Shown one piece after another: positions 1 through 12,600 of a DNA stretch of 64,000 nucleotides (position 1 is its first letter; each line of letters starts with the position of its first letter). The DNA is from Neodontobutis hainanensis (taxonomy: Eukaryota; Chordata; Actinopteri; Gobiiformes; Odontobutidae). The notes beneath the pieces were generated by a model. It searched no databases and was not told the DNA's origin. It saw nothing but the letters and a program-made list of their open reading frames with translations. Position numbers and translations under genes: made by a program. Where the stretch lies: positions 1 to 64,000 of the forward strand of contig JALDNG010000774.1 of assembly GCA_024349245.1 (NCBI GenBank), written 5' to 3'.

Positions 1-876
1 TGAAAACTTCTTTGAGTTTGATATTTGTAAGGTTACTCTATAATATGTGCTTCTGTTTTTAAAGTGAATGTGGCATTTAAAGCATCTTTGAAAATGTATT
101 TTAATTGACTTTATTAGTTCTTCCATTTGATCTTTGTTTGAAGAGCCCAGGAGCTCAGCACAGCGGCTCTGAAACGGCAGCATCATTTCAATGCTGAGTG
201 CAGTAGATGACTCATGCCTTATTTAACAAGTGAACCAACTCGCCTGGCAAAACACACAAGGAGCTCTCGAAAAAATGAGCACAGAGGAAATGTAAAATGG
301 CGGAGAGAGTCAGTGTGCTGGTATTTTCTTCTGCAGCCCACCAGACCCCACTCCCCCTGCCTTATATGTTTATGGTGTTTGGCAGAAGATGACTGCAGGC
401 CAGTGAGCTCTGGCAGTTGCACTTCGCAGGGTGCGCTCTCAAGAAGACTTGATTTTGTCCCCGCTGGATACCAGGCTGCGGTCGAAGTGACGTGCAGGGA
501 AATGTGGTGTGACAGCAACAGCAGCAGCCGAGGGAGTGGGGGGAGGGGTGGCGCAGAGATTTCACATTTTGTGTGCTGTGCAGTGATTGGGGGTGTTCCA
601 TGCAGTTATGTTACTAGTTGTATGTATTATTTATTTATTATTTGAATATTTTGTATATATCTTCCCTGCTTGTGTTTACAGTGAGGCATTGAGTGTGGAC
701 ATGCATGTCATTGTTTTGCCAAGCTTCTTATTTATTTAATAAGCAAAGCATACCTTTTACATTGATATGAATGTCTACATTGTGAGGACTTTATCTCTAC
801 AAGTTACCTCAATGGAATTTGGTAAAATACTCAGCTCAGGATTTTTGTTTCTTGTATTTTGAGGTCCACGTTTGAA
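1..876. other. Unannotated sequence
   Basis: I see no gene or element here. Open frames of 80 to 143 codons at 214-645 overlap on both strands, match no family I recognise and have no coding context, so they are not called. The stretch is AT-rich at its edges and more balanced at 300-560. Confidence 0.5.
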
Positions 877-944
877 TTATTGTTGTTATTGTGTAAGTAA
901 TTTTGTAAATTTATTGTTGTTATTGTGTAAGTAATTTTGTAAAT
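877..944. repeat. Perfect 34-bp tandem duplication
   Basis: Two identical 34-bp units lie head to tail at 877-910 and 911-944. Each starts TTATTGTTGTTATTGTG and ends TTTTGTAAAT. The exact identity indicates a recent slippage or duplication. Confidence 0.9.
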
Positions 945-954
945 TGTGAGGTAA

Positions 955-1080
955 TACAGCATTTAGTCTGTGGAGGTTCTCAGTCATCCAGGACATCTTG
1001 AAGAAAAGGTTTGAGTAAAAGCATCTGGACTTCTTTTTCAAGGTGAAGACGTTTTGTCTCTAAGAGACTTTATCAAATAC
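955..1080. repeat. Probable interspersed repeat fragment
   Basis: The phrases GGTTCTCAGTCATCCAGGAC and AGACGTTTTGTCTCTAAGAG recall a repeat I know as widespread in teleost DNA (the usual form reads GAAGACGTTTCGTC). I cannot name the parent element or its ends. This is recognition from memory, not an alignment. Confidence 0.4.
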
Positions 1081-1413
1081 AGCATGTATCAATCAATACA
1101 GCATGTATTATTAGCTTCAAAGAATATTCAAAAAGCACAAAAGGAGGTGTATCAGAGACATACCTTCAAGTCACTGACTGGTTTCCAAAACCATGCTGAT
1201 TTTCTGGAACATTATCACTGATGATGTGCTTCTTATTAAGCACTTAACACACAAAAACATTTGCAGGAGGCAAAATAAATATATTTCAATTTAGTGTTTG
1301 GTAAAAGTTATTTTCCAGAACAAAATTTGCATGGACTGGGCACCTTTTGAATGTTCCTAAACGTTTTCCTCCAATCATTATCACAATGACAAATTGGTAC
1401 ATTTCAATTTCTA

Positions 1414-1497
1414 GAATAAACACTAAGTGTTTATTCTGTGTTCTGCTTATCACCTTTTTAGTAAGTCTCACTGAAAGGGTGATAAGCAGAACACAGA
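1414..1497. repeat. Overlapping double hairpin
   Basis: A 24-nt arm at 1435-1458 pairs with 1474-1497 (23 of 24 Watson-Crick) across a 15-nt loop. The outer left flank also forms a perfect 10-bp hairpin with a TAA loop (1414-1436, GAATAAACAC / GTGTTTATTC). No terminal-repeat or target-duplication pattern identifies a transposon. Confidence 0.85.
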
Positions 1498-4371
1498 GGT
1501 TCTATGTATGTGTACAAAGTTCTGCATCAGTGTGAGCTTGCTGCTGAAATGTTTTTCTTGTTTTGTCCTCTGAGTGCAGATAAGACCTGACGTCTGAGGC
1601 AGGGAAAATGAAAAAACCCTCAGAACCTCCACTGACCTTTCCAGAGAAGCCGTCTATCTGCTCTGTGCTTAATCAGAGTGAAAACATGACCCCTGTCACT
1701 GCAGCGAGTGTTGGGCATCTTTTCTCTTTGCCAGTGGCTCATATCCAATGCATTGCTACATTAGTCTTGTACACTTGTACTCTCCAGCAGTTTACCAGTT
1801 TGATACAATGTTAGTGTGGTGGTGGCAGTGATGTTAATATTTTCACTAAAGCATATGTGGGGCTCCATGATTGGAACAAAGAATGATGCAGGGTCAACTC
1901 TATATATTCATATGGCACTAATGGTCTCTACGGAGGTGAAGGGGAATGTTCAGGGGCTGAACTTGAAGCCATTCCACACACACTTGATAATCCTTCTTTC
2001 TCCGAGTGAGGCTCCCCTGCCATCTTTCTCTGTCCTGAGTGTAGATGTCATTATGATTGTATTTTTGGGGGGTTACTGCCTGACTAGATAACTGTTACGG
2101 CCTAGGCTCGTGGGAGTTACTGGAAAGACTGTGCTGAAAGGATTAAAAAGCTTTCTGGGGCTGGCCGTCTCTCAGGGAGCTGACAGGTATTAGGTTGTGG
2201 TAGGATGCACCTCCGCAGCGGGCATCAAGAGAACAGGCCACACTTTCAAAGAGCCTTTACTTATTCTATCTTAATGACACTACATGCTGGTCTAGTTACA
2301 GATCAGTTTGTAGTGTTTTCCTCCACAAAATGGTTTGGATGAGCAGCAGCTGATCTCTCGTGTGTTTCCACTTGTGGGGGATGTAACATCGTGCACATAA
2401 GAGAATCAGCTACACAAATACCAATGTTCTTTCTGCATTGAGTAGTATTAAACAATATGTTCTTTGGTCATGAATGGTGAATAATTTTTACTATTCTAGG
2501 AAAATGTTCTTGGCCTCTAAGACAATGTATGTGCTCTAAGGTCATTGTTGTTTGACTTTAGATGTAACTCCTCAACTCTTTGACTTGACCCCACTGATCT
2601 AGAAAGATTTTTGTATTAACATCTTTCTTTGACACAAAAACAAATTTATAGCTTTCACCATTTAGTTATCTGGATAGCTTTTAAACAAATGCATGTTTTA
2701 ATCAAAAGTAATCACATCAAGTGCAAACTAATAAAATAATATTTGAGTCAGTTTGCCCAGCATTCATTGATATTCAGCAATGCTCATCAATTTGCTAAAA
2801 TGGGATGTTATAAAGTAAATGAGTATAATACAGTAGGTATTTGGGCTCTGAGTCGGGACAAACCCTGTTCATATGTAGAAAATGCAGCTCAGGGACAGGA
2901 CTGTTTTTAACTTTTTAATTCTACACACTCGCAATAATAAATTACCTAAGGCAAATCCTAAGAGGAAAATGCCCAGCCGCTGTATGCATCCTGCTTACTC
3001 ATGGGTTTACCAACAAAAAGTTAATCTAGGAAACAACAGACTTGATTTAGGCTTATTAGTTTTGCAAAAGAAAAACTTCTTACAAGTAACATCTGTTTGG
3101 CTTGGGTTACCTGAGGCTCTGAGTGTTCCAGGAAATGCAATCACTTCCATCCCATAATTAACATGGTAGTTCCATGGAATATTAACTACATGGGCAAAAA
3201 GTTAGCTCTCATTAGGAGTGCGCTTCTATAAAGTCTCTTTAGTGCTGTGTACTCCTAACATCATCAGGTTTTTAACGCTGCATACTAAATTAATGATGAA
3301 TCTCTGCACAAACACCTATCTACAAAGAAATGATTTATGTTAAACGGCAAGTTGTAGTTTCTAGTTAAACATACTGTTGTAGTCATGTAAAAACACGGTT
3401 AATAAAATAGAAATATAAAATGAAATATAAACGATTATCCACCATTTTTAAATTCTCATAATCCTTTTTTGCTCTATGTCAAATAGACAATTAAAACATA
3501 GTTTTACGTATAATTTTTTATTTTATTTTTATTTATTTTTTTAATCAATAAAATACATTTTTTTAAGGAAGCTAATGAAATAATACTTGCAGTGAAATGT
3601 AATTACTGATTATTTGGAGGCCTTCTGGTTTACCTTCTCTGAGGTGGTTCAGACAAAGGACCACACCTGACCTCAGCTCACAGCAACACCTTCCAGACTG
3701 GGGCACCTCGATGGTTCAGCTGAAAGACTATACCACATGAACCGAGTGACCTGGGATGTTTAAAAGATCAGCACAACATATAAACATTGAATTGTGCTTT
3801 AGGTAAGAAATAAATTGGAAATGGTACAATGCATAAAATATAAATGAAGAAGGTCCTGTCCTGTCTCATGTGTAAATGTACATATATACCTCACTGTCAG
3901 AGAATTTAACATGACAACACTTTTCTGCCTGTTGAACACAATATAAAGAATATGAACAGTATGAACATAACACTCTGCCATAGTGGGACATTAAAATAAT
4001 GTCCCCATGTTGGTTGTACAGGATGGTTGTTCAATTTGGCAGTGCATCTAAGGCAGAATCATAATTATCGGGTTCAACCTGGTCACTTCCTGTCATCCTA
4101 CTCTCACTGGGCTTGGTTTGGAGCAACTGCTTATATCTGTTTATTGCTTATGGAATATTGACATTGCAACCACACACTTTGTAACTTTAAAGGATTTTGA
4201 AAACTTGGCCTATAATACAGCATTGAAATTGTTTTATTGTTCATATTGTTCATTGTTTTATGATTTAATGCAATCTTGCATTCTGAATCAAATTTATTTA
4301 TTCTGACTATAGTTTTCATTCATTCACCCACAAGCTCCATAAACAAATCTTTGTCTCCTGAGTACAGTCAT
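1498..4371. other. Unannotated AT-rich sequence
   Basis: No element or exon is recognised. Short open frames (for example 1608-1814, 1816-2091 and 2882-3157) lack any recognisable domain or paired splice signals. A T-rich low-complexity run lies at about 3515-3560. Confidence 0.5.
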
Positions 4372-4787
4372 TGTCAGGACCAGGCAAAAGGACTCACAAA
4401 GCAGATCCCACGATAGACAGAGCTTTGACGTTCTTTATTTTCCAAGGCAAAGGTACAATTCCAAAATCCGAGAGACGTAATCACAAGACAAGGCAAGGGT
4501 CAAAAATACTATAATCTATCAAATGCAATACAAAGAACCGCTGGAAAGCTCACACTAAGGAAAAGACAATCCAGCACAGGACAGGGGAAAACACACAGAC
4601 TATAAAGGGAACACAATGAGACACAGGTGGAACACATTAGGGCGGAGCAGGTAATCACAGTGGAGGGAAAGACACCAGGGCAGGAAGACAATCTGAAACA
4701 CAGACAGGGTTTAGTGATTCCACAATAAAACACAGGAAATGAAATACAATACATAAACAGATAAACACACAACACTAGGACATGACA
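4372..4787 (-). mobile_element. Solo LTR, copy 1
   Basis: Read on the minus strand the 416-bp unit begins TGTCATGTCCTAG and ends GGTCCTGACA, the TG...CA ends of a long terminal repeat. It is flanked by a perfect 5-bp target duplication GTCAT (4367-4371 and 4788-4792). A minus-strand AATAAA lies at 4434-4439, near the 3' end as expected for the R region. No internal retroelement sequence is attached, so this is a solo LTR left by LTR-LTR recombination. It shares its middle (about 4560-4700) with the solo LTR at 47468-48275. Superfamily (Gypsy or other) cannot be set from the LTR alone. Confidence 0.85.
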
Positions 4788-6299
4788 GTCATATGCCTTC
4801 CATAAAGTGTTAACCTTTAACTTAAATAAAATAATAAAATATGTTAGCTAGGAGAGCCTTTAAAGAACATACTGTTTAAATAAATGTTGGTTGTTTCAGT
4901 GCGAGGCAGAACTAATTGTTGTAAATGGAGCCAGTATTACAGGACACACTAGGAGCACCTCTGAGTAGGCCTCACAGCAGCACTATTCATCAAAGCAGCA
5001 CGCTGTCACTGCAGGCTGTTGGCTGCTTTACAAAATACTTTCCAAAGTACTTTTTTTATGTCCTGACTTTTTGGAGTGGAGCTTGTTGCTGCTTTGTGTA
5101 ACAGGGAATTAGGAGCTTTAGTGTGAGCGATGGATGTGGAATTGTAATCCTGGTGTCTGGCTTGTCTAGGAGCAGAGTGCAAGATTTACGACACCTGTGG
5201 GTCTAAAGTGTTGGCCTCTCAATGCGTGGGAGAGTGAATTTAAAATAGTGAGAAAAACTGAGATTTCAGGTGGACTTTAAAGTCTGACCTGGCTGATCTC
5301 CAGCAGAGTGAAATATAGAGATCAAGTCAGTCAGGGCACGTATACATTTTTTGATGTGCAGTTGTAACTCCAGATTACAAAACACTAGACATATAACAGC
5401 AGATACATTTATTGTGTTCATAAAAGAGCAGGTTGGTGGGTAATGTATTATTTAAGCAACAATTGCAGTTGGTGGAAGCAGGAGTGCCCAGAGAGACACC
5501 CAAACAACATGAGAGTGAATGTCTCTAAATGTTAGCCCTTTGATTAACTGGTGATTGCCCTGAATGTAGCTCACCTCATGCCTGACAGTAGATAAAGTGG
5601 ACTTTTTCTCCACAGTGAGACTACAAATTACAATGATGGCTCCTGTTTGGCTCAGTTCCTCTTTGGCTCCCTGAAAACACCAGGGATCTTATTTGAATAT
5701 TATGCTAATATTGAAACTACAGTTGTTTGAACATGTGCAACTTAACCAAACAGTAAAGTACAAACTGCTGTAGAGAGAGGGCTTCAGCTCAAGGTGCATC
5801 GCATTCATGTCACCTTACCACAAAGGTGTAAAATGGGGGGAAGTGTACACATTCAGTTCACATGGGTAGGAATGATGTACAGTCTGGATTGTGGATTAGA
5901 TGTGTGAAAATTGCGTTATCTGAAGTCTTATGTAAAAAAAATTGTAACAAAATAACGTTAATCCTTTGAATGTGTTATATCAAATATTAGTTAATTTGTG
6001 AAGTGCATTTTTCTTGTCCACAGTGGTTGATCCACACAAATGACACATGACTGCCTCTCCAGGCAATGACTTTTACATGAGACTACCCCACCCTTTGTCC
6101 TAACAACAGTGGCTGAGAGGATTCAGCTCTCATTTAAATGATCAGGTTCAAACATTAGAGATGATTTCTGTGACACCTGAACACATCTGATATTTCCAAA
6201 AATATTTCCACACTTGCTGTTAACAACAAGCATCTTCTGAACAACAGAAAGTTTTACTTTCTATTGAAAGTAAAGGTTGTTTTACTTTCTGAACAACAG
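4788..6299. other. Unannotated sequence
   Basis: Nothing is recognised. A local duplication of an ACTTTCT/GAACAACAG motif is visible just before 6300 (about 6235-6300). Confidence 0.5.
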
Positions 6300-6720
6300 T
6301 CAGAGGAAGCAAACAGCTGAACTTCACCTCACGTGTTCGTGAAGCTCTGCGAGATCTCTGTAAGTGTCGGTGAATGCGCACAGCTCCAGTTGCCTCCTGG
6401 TGGTCTCTGCTGAGAGCAGTGAGTGAAGAGGAAACCCAATGGCGACTTTACAAGTGTAAAAATCATGTTTACAGCCTGGTACAAAAGAAGGCTCCGGTCT
6501 CTAGAGCTAAGTTTATACTACGTGACAACTCTTCGGGGTGAATTTTTGATTAATATGTCCATTTATGCTATCTGAAAACTATTTTTTACTATGCAGTAAA
6601 AGCGGAAAACCGGATGTTACCGCCATTTTATTGCCCTTTCATAACAACAATATTGGTGAATAGGGGACCAATGGGCAGATTACATTCATGTTTATTTACA
6701 ATCTATTATTCTAATTTAGT
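6300..6720. repeat. Probable teleost interspersed repeat, family not named
   Basis: The segment around 6390-6490, with ATGGCGACTTTACAAGTG and AATCATGTTTACAGCCTGG, matches my memory of a repeat common in fish genomes. Ends, orientation and class are not resolved. Confidence 0.35.
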
Positions 6721-7453
6721 TTGAGCAAACTAAGTTTTCTGGCATCAGAAAGTGGTTGGGTTTTAAACAGGTTTCATCGCCAAAAAACGGCTCAAAACCA
6801 TATACAAAACGCGTACCCTGATCCAGTGCAAGTTAAAGTTTTGGTTTAGAGTACATAAAAAAACAAAGTGGACCAATCATATGAAAAAAGGACACTTTAT
6901 TAAACTATTCTTTGAAAGCTTTTGATATTTGGTCACACCTAAATACCTAAATAGTTTAGTTCAGGGGTACTCAGTAGGCGGACCGCTGTCTGGATCCGGA
7001 CCCCGAGAGGCTTTGATCTGGACCGCAAGACATTATTCATAATTACAAGCGCATTGTGTAAAACCATGTTTTTGAACCTGCACTCCTAGAACTCCGTGTC
7101 AGTGTCACACTTAAAGAACAGCACTTTATCCTCTAGTCTCGGCTGCTTTGATAATCAGAGAATTAATCCAGAACTGAACCAGGACTGGACAGTTTTTATG
7201 TCAGGATTAAAAAGACCCAGAGGAAAGTGAGGACGTCTAATGTGGTGAGTTGTACATTCGTCTGTCAAGGGTCTGTCAATTCGTCTGTCGTAGGTTAAGT
7301 ATTGACTCGTTTGTCGCATATTTGACCCTATTTACAAACAACGTGAGTAATTAGCTCATGCTATTTGTGTTCATTTGGGTGATTAAAAACAGAAAAGGTG
7401 TGAAAGGAGGGTTTGGAGATGAGTGACACAGGTTAAGTCTTCCTCAAGTTGTG

Positions 7454-7516
7454 TTAGCATTAGCTGTTGCTAATAAGCAACAGTAACAGTTCATTTTTAG
7501 CAACAGCTAATGCTAA
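7454..7516. repeat. Perfect 18-bp hairpin
   Basis: Arms at 7454-7471 (TTAGCATTAGCTGTTGCT) and 7499-7516 are exact reverse complements with a 27-nt loop. It lies inside the left half of the outer hAT copy. Confidence 0.9.
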
Positions 7517-7960
7517 AGAAATGCTCAATGCATTTTCCCTTGTTCCTGTAGTTTTCAGAGGAATGACAATAGAAAGAGATCAATTATGACCAGTGTTGTG
7601 CAAGTTACTTCCAAACTGTAATATATTATAGATTACTTATTACTGTTATTTAAATGTAATACATTACATTACTCCTGTATTACTTTTGAGTTACTTTCAC
7701 GAAAATAACTATAAGGTAGAACTTAAAATTCTAAAATGACAAAATGTAATACAGAGCATTTTACATCCAGTAGAAGACATTTGATGTTCCATAATGCACA
7801 AAGTCATGCACAAAGTGCACATGATGAACATAGTTTAGGCTGTGCTTTCTCAAGTATAAAGTGCACTTGGAGGACCACCTTGGCCTCAGTCGTTTTAGTC
7901 CACAGGCTAAACATAACCCAACTGCTTAGTAAGATAATACAGAAGAAAAAACCCTTAGGC

Positions 7961-8860
7961 CAGGGGTCTTCAATTAAAATCAGCAGAAGTCCACTTAGTT
8001 AACTTTACTCAAGTGAGGGGTCCGGAAAATTAAAAGGATATGGGTTTGAATATAATTCTTTAAAGTAAAGTCTCATTTATTCCACACCTACAGCCTCTTA
8101 AACAATCTGGAGATGAATGTCTACTGTATTCTGTATTTTATCCTTTGTTTTCCTCGTGTGGGGTAACATTTTAGGTAACATTTTAATTAATCCTAAATGC
8201 TGTAATAGCATGTCACTCATCTCCAAACCCTCCTTTAACACATTTTCTGTATTTAATCTCCCAAATGAACACGTGTTGGGTTCAAATGAACGCGAATAGC
8301 GTGAGCTATTACTAATACTATTACTAATATGCGACAAACGAGTCAAGTACCACACTTACAACACAATAGAGAAGATGACAGACAAATGTACAACTCATCA
8401 CATTATTAGACGTCCTCACTTTCCTCTGAGTCTTTTTAATCCAGACATGAAAACTGTCCAGTCCTGGTTCAGTTCTGGATTCATTCTGATTATCAAAGCA
8501 CCCTGGACTGGACGATAAAGGGCTGTTGTTCAGCTTTGACTCTGACACGGAGCTTAGGAGATGAATAAACTAAAATAAACGTTCCCTCTCCGTCCATAAC
8601 GTCAGTGAATCTTCGTTATGTTTTGCCAAGGCTCAACTTTTAGATTTTAGTCGTTTCTAACGCATTATCAGGCTACGCTTAACATTTTGAATTTCCCGCC
8701 GCTCTGTCCGTAACCATAGTAACCTGAGGACCCGAGTGTTGACCTAGCTGCCCTAGAAGTGCCGGTTCAAAAATATGTTTTACACAATGCGCTTGTAATT
8801 ATGAATAATGTCTTGCGGTCCAGATCAAAGTCTCTCGGGGTTCGGTTTCGGACCGTGGCC
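7961..8860 (-). mobile_element. Inner hAT-type element, same family as the outer copy, opposite orientation
   Basis: The left end CAGGGGTCTTCAATT matches, in reverse complement, the right end of the outer copy; the right end (GCGGTCCAGATCAAAG to about 8860) matches the left end of the outer copy. The match covers most of the length. The inner copy carries an extra segment of about 200 bp (roughly 8560-8755) absent from the outer copy. The extreme right terminus (CCCCTG expected) is not visible. A weak 6-of-8 candidate target duplication, CCTTAGGC / CCTTTGCC, may flank it, but I would not rely on it. Confidence 0.7.
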
Positions 8861-8880
8861 TTTGCCTCTAAAAAAGACTA

Positions 8881-8919
8881 ACATTCACGAGGTGGAGCAT
8901 ACGTCCACCTCGTGAATGT
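8881..8919. repeat. Perfect 16-bp hairpin
   Basis: Arms ACATTCACGAGGTGGA (8881-8896) and its exact reverse complement (8904-8919) enclose a 7-nt loop. It lies in the middle hAT, just right of the inner element. Confidence 0.95.
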
Positions 8920-9668
8920 ACAGTCGTCTTCTGCCATCTTCATTAGCCGCTTTTCCACTGGCAAGCGCAACCCGCGAGCACAGCAGGGGCAGAAATCATG
9001 CCTCGCGCCACTCCTGTCACGCAATAACAAAGTTACACCAACAAGAGAGGACATTAATGAAATCTCGCAAAAGTTTTTTTTTTTTTGTAACGCAAGCTTT
9101 GCTGAAAATGTACCGAGTAAAATATTACTAAAAAATAATTTGTAATGCCTTACACTACTGCGTTACAGGAAAAAGTAATATATTACTGTAATGCATTACT
9201 TTTGTAATGCGTTACTCCCAACAATGATTATGACAGTCATCTTTGTCATATTTATTTAACAAATATGTTTTGACTTGATTTGATGATTTTGTATTTAAAA
9301 TGTTTTCACACATGTATAAAGGAGTACTAGGCATTTTATGCAGGATTCCAGGCTGTTGTCAATAAACCACCAGGTCTTGAGCTTTAGCCTCTTTTGATTT
9401 TGTAGTTTTTTTTCCTTTAGTCTGTGAGCTGTGTTGATGAAAGCTAAACACTCAAACATCCTCCTCATGTAAACAAAGGATAAAATACAGAAAACAGTGG
9501 ATTATCTACATTCATCTCCATAATGTTTAAGAGGCTGTAGGTGTGGAATAAATGAGACTTTACTTTAAAGAATTATATTCAAACACATATCCTTTTATTA
9601 AAATTTTCCGGACCCCTCTCTTGAGGAAAGTTAACTAAGCGGACCTTGGCTGATTTTAAGGACCCCTG

Positions 9669-12600
9669 GTTTAGTTGATTCATAATTTTCATATTTTTGA
9701 GAAACCTTTTCCACAGTTTTACATGTTTTAGTGTCAAACAAATACTGTCGTAAAACTTCAATCAGCTTTTTTCTCCTCCTGTTTTTGGCTGCTCTCTTAT
9801 TGCTTCCTGTTTCTCAACAGAAATAACCACGCCCCCTTTACCCTCCAGGTTAATTGCTATTGGCTGTTCACTGCACAGACACGCCCAGTTTGGATATGTT
9901 TGGTTTTATCAACTCAGAACTTACTCTGCAGCTCTGAGTTGGTTCACCCGGTACTGTGGCATGACAGTATAAACTGGGAGAGTGGGCATTTATCCGCCAA
10001 CCTTTCCCTTCTTCCACGCGTCCTCTAAGGAGAATGAGGCTGTGATGAGGAGAATGTAACAGTGACAATTTTTTTTCCCAGTGGAAACAAATAGGTTGTA
10101 ATTAGACTAACTTCACTATTAACCAAACAGTTTTGCTTTGTTTTGTGTCAGGTTTGTCTTTTGAAAACAATTGCACATATGCTGTGCTTCACAAGCTTCC
10201 TTTTGGCTTAAAGTAATCATATATTTAGACTCACAAAATAAAAGGGTATGTTTCTTTTGTTTCCACTGCATTTGTGTTAGTTGGACTATTATCTTGATTT
10301 ATGTGGAAAGTGTTGCTCAAAGCAGATGGAATATTTTGAGCCAGATTTACACACACCCAGTGCCAATAGCTTTTGTTTTCTTCATGTTCCATTGTCCGTT
10401 GCTTGTCAACATGAGAGCCACACACGTGCTCACTATTAACTCCCAATTTCCAAACAGACTTGACTTTCAGAATTTAAAGTGTATATGGCCACATCAGTTC
10501 CATTTGTTACTCATCCTCTTTATTGTGGCACCTGTTACACTTGGAGTAATTGCACTCTCACACATTATAGTCTAGGCACCTACAGACCCCCACACATTCT
10601 GTCAGAGGAACTGGAAAAGCATGTTGCTAGGATACTATAATTAATATGAATGGTGTAAGCGTGTTGACTCTGGGCGCCTGGCCGCTTGGTATGGCTGGGA
10701 TTTGAGATGTGAGTGACAAAGTGTGAGCAGCTGAGGAGATAAGGTGGCCGCTTTGTGCTGAAAAAGGAGGGATCAGAAACTGTTGATCCGGCTCGCCTAT
10801 CCACATGTGTACCACATGTACCACGCCTATCCTTCTCAGGTTCTCTCTGCATCATGTGAATGTGAGCATGTTGTGAAGCCTTGGGACAATGATATCTAAA
10901 CTGGGGAAATAATCAGAGCAGAAATATACTGTATGTCAATTTGAAGTAATCTGTAAATGTGGCCACAAAAAGGGTTGTCAGGAAATAAACAAAAATAAAG
11001 TCAGGCTACATTAACCTACCTAAATAGTGTTGCATGCCAGGATTTACTCACACATTATTAGTCCCAAGCCTGCCATGAATGGCAAGGGAATTTTCTAATC
11101 ACTGCGCATCACTCACCAGTAATCCCCAAGTGTCCGACAAAGACAATATGCCGAACATCTACAGTATCAAAGTTTTGCCCTGTGTTTCAAATAGTTATAT
11201 ATATAATATAAGAGTTTATTACACATTCCTATTTTGTTCTCCAGAAATTAATGAACAGAACTTTTTTTTTGCATACTACTAAAGTAACCTGACAGTTTAT
11301 TTCTAAAATGTTATATATTCTAAGAAACATGTTATAAAAGCAGCGTTCTGGATAAAAATGTGAATTATAAATTTGCTCTTGAACATGCCAAGGCACATTT
11401 GCAGATCTGGATGAAAAAACATAAGAATATGTGACTGCATCAAGATGTGAGTCTCACACACCACGTTTGGCACAACACAGTATCCTATTTCATGGCTTGG
11501 CTTTGAAGAGCCTCAGAAACAGGCTACGTGTGAAAACTCAGCCTTTCCACCTCACAAGCTTATCTGCCTGTATGTGTACTCTCAAATGTTTAACACTCCA
11601 TGTAACAATGTAAATTGGACACACTTTGGAGGCGGTGGAGGCTGGAAGGGAATAAGGAGCGATGTATTTGAAGAGAGATTCTGAGGATAGGTCAGAGCTA
11701 GTGAACAGCCGCGGATTTACATACCAAAGACAGTTACTACCGTGGCAGTAAACACACTGTACCAGCCTCACTCAAGCCCTGCAGAGGAACCCAAATTGAC
11801 GGGCTCTCTTGAATCAGCAGACACTGCTCTTAATTGAGAGCCCTTTTCTGTAGGTTGAGGGACAACCATCTGAGCAGCTCTAGCGTGGGAGCTGTCCTCA
11901 GAGGCCCTCTGCCCCTGAGGAGCCCTCTGACAAGCCCCTAAGCCTTGGCTCAAACCCTGCACGTCTGGATTCGCCAATTACTGCTTCATCTGTCTGGCCC
12001 ACTCCCCCTCAGCTCCTCTGCTCATTCACACTATTTATCCTCATTCTTATTCTACTCTACTCTGACTTTTGTATATGCCACCTCATTACACTTGTTTTCC
12101 TTTTAATTTTTATGGTTTTGACTCCTCTGGAATATAGTTCAAAACTTTTCTGAGGAAATGGAAAAATTCCGGAAAGACGATTAGTTGTTGAAACATTAGA
12201 AAGGCTTACAGAAGAAGTAAGAGTTACACAATTGATAAACTAAATAGCGCTATATCACATGTTATTTTGTTTAGTCAGAAATGTGGCTGTCTTAGTTCTT
12301 TACCTGGCAAACAAACAAGCGGATACGTTTTATATCAAGACTCATATGTGTTTGATTATCTCTGAACACATCTCAGAGAACATTATCTCTAGAAAAGAGC
12401 GGTGATCCTATTTCTATTCCCATCTATCGCCTTCCAATTCCCTTCCTCATTTTCCTTCATTGCTTTGTGGGCTCCATGCTTATGGGAATGCCCTCTGTCT
12501 GCCGGGACCAGGAAGATTGCCAATGTACACAGGATAAAACATCTTGCAAGTTTTTTATAAGCAGACACCTCTGTTTGACAGGCTGACATTGAATACAGTT

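Larger units (their letters stand above)
7591..9226. mobile_element. Middle hAT-type element, inserted into the outer hAT
   Basis: It begins CAGTGTTGTGCAAG and ends CTCCCAACAATG, imperfect inverted termini followed on both sides by sub-terminal stretches rich in GTAAT/ATTAC. A perfect 8-bp duplication ATTATGAC flanks it (7583-7590 and 9227-9234), as expected of hAT transposition. It carries no recognisable transposase. A third element occupies 7961-8860 within it. Its own sequence is therefore about 7591-7960 plus 8873-9226. Confidence 0.85.
6962..9668 (+). mobile_element. Outer hAT-type transposon (non-autonomous), split by a nested insertion
   Basis: The left end reads CAGGGGTACTCAG and the right end GGACCCCTG, short imperfect inverted termini of hAT type. 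A perfect 8-bp target duplication GTTTAGTT flanks the unit (6954-6961 and 9669-9676), the hAT target length. The element is interrupted at 7590 by another hAT (7591-9226). Its two halves, 6962-7582 and 9235-9668, match in inverted orientation the right and left parts of the element at 7961-8860, so both are copies of one family. No transposase is visible in the halves, so it is a deletion derivative needing a transposase from elsewhere. Confidence 0.85.

Noticed and set aside
214..645. 143-codon open frame near the left edge
   Set aside because: Overlaps two antisense frames, matches no domain, has no splice or promoter context; length is within chance for a 64-kb window.
7953..8860. Target duplication CCTTAGGC / CCTTTGCC for the inner hAT
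   Set aside because: Only 6 of 8 positions match and the right terminus is not visible, so chance cannot be excluded.
10171..10575. 134-codon frame rich in Cys, Phe and Ile
   Set aside because: Typical translation of AT-rich non-coding DNA; no homology recognised and no supporting gene structure.
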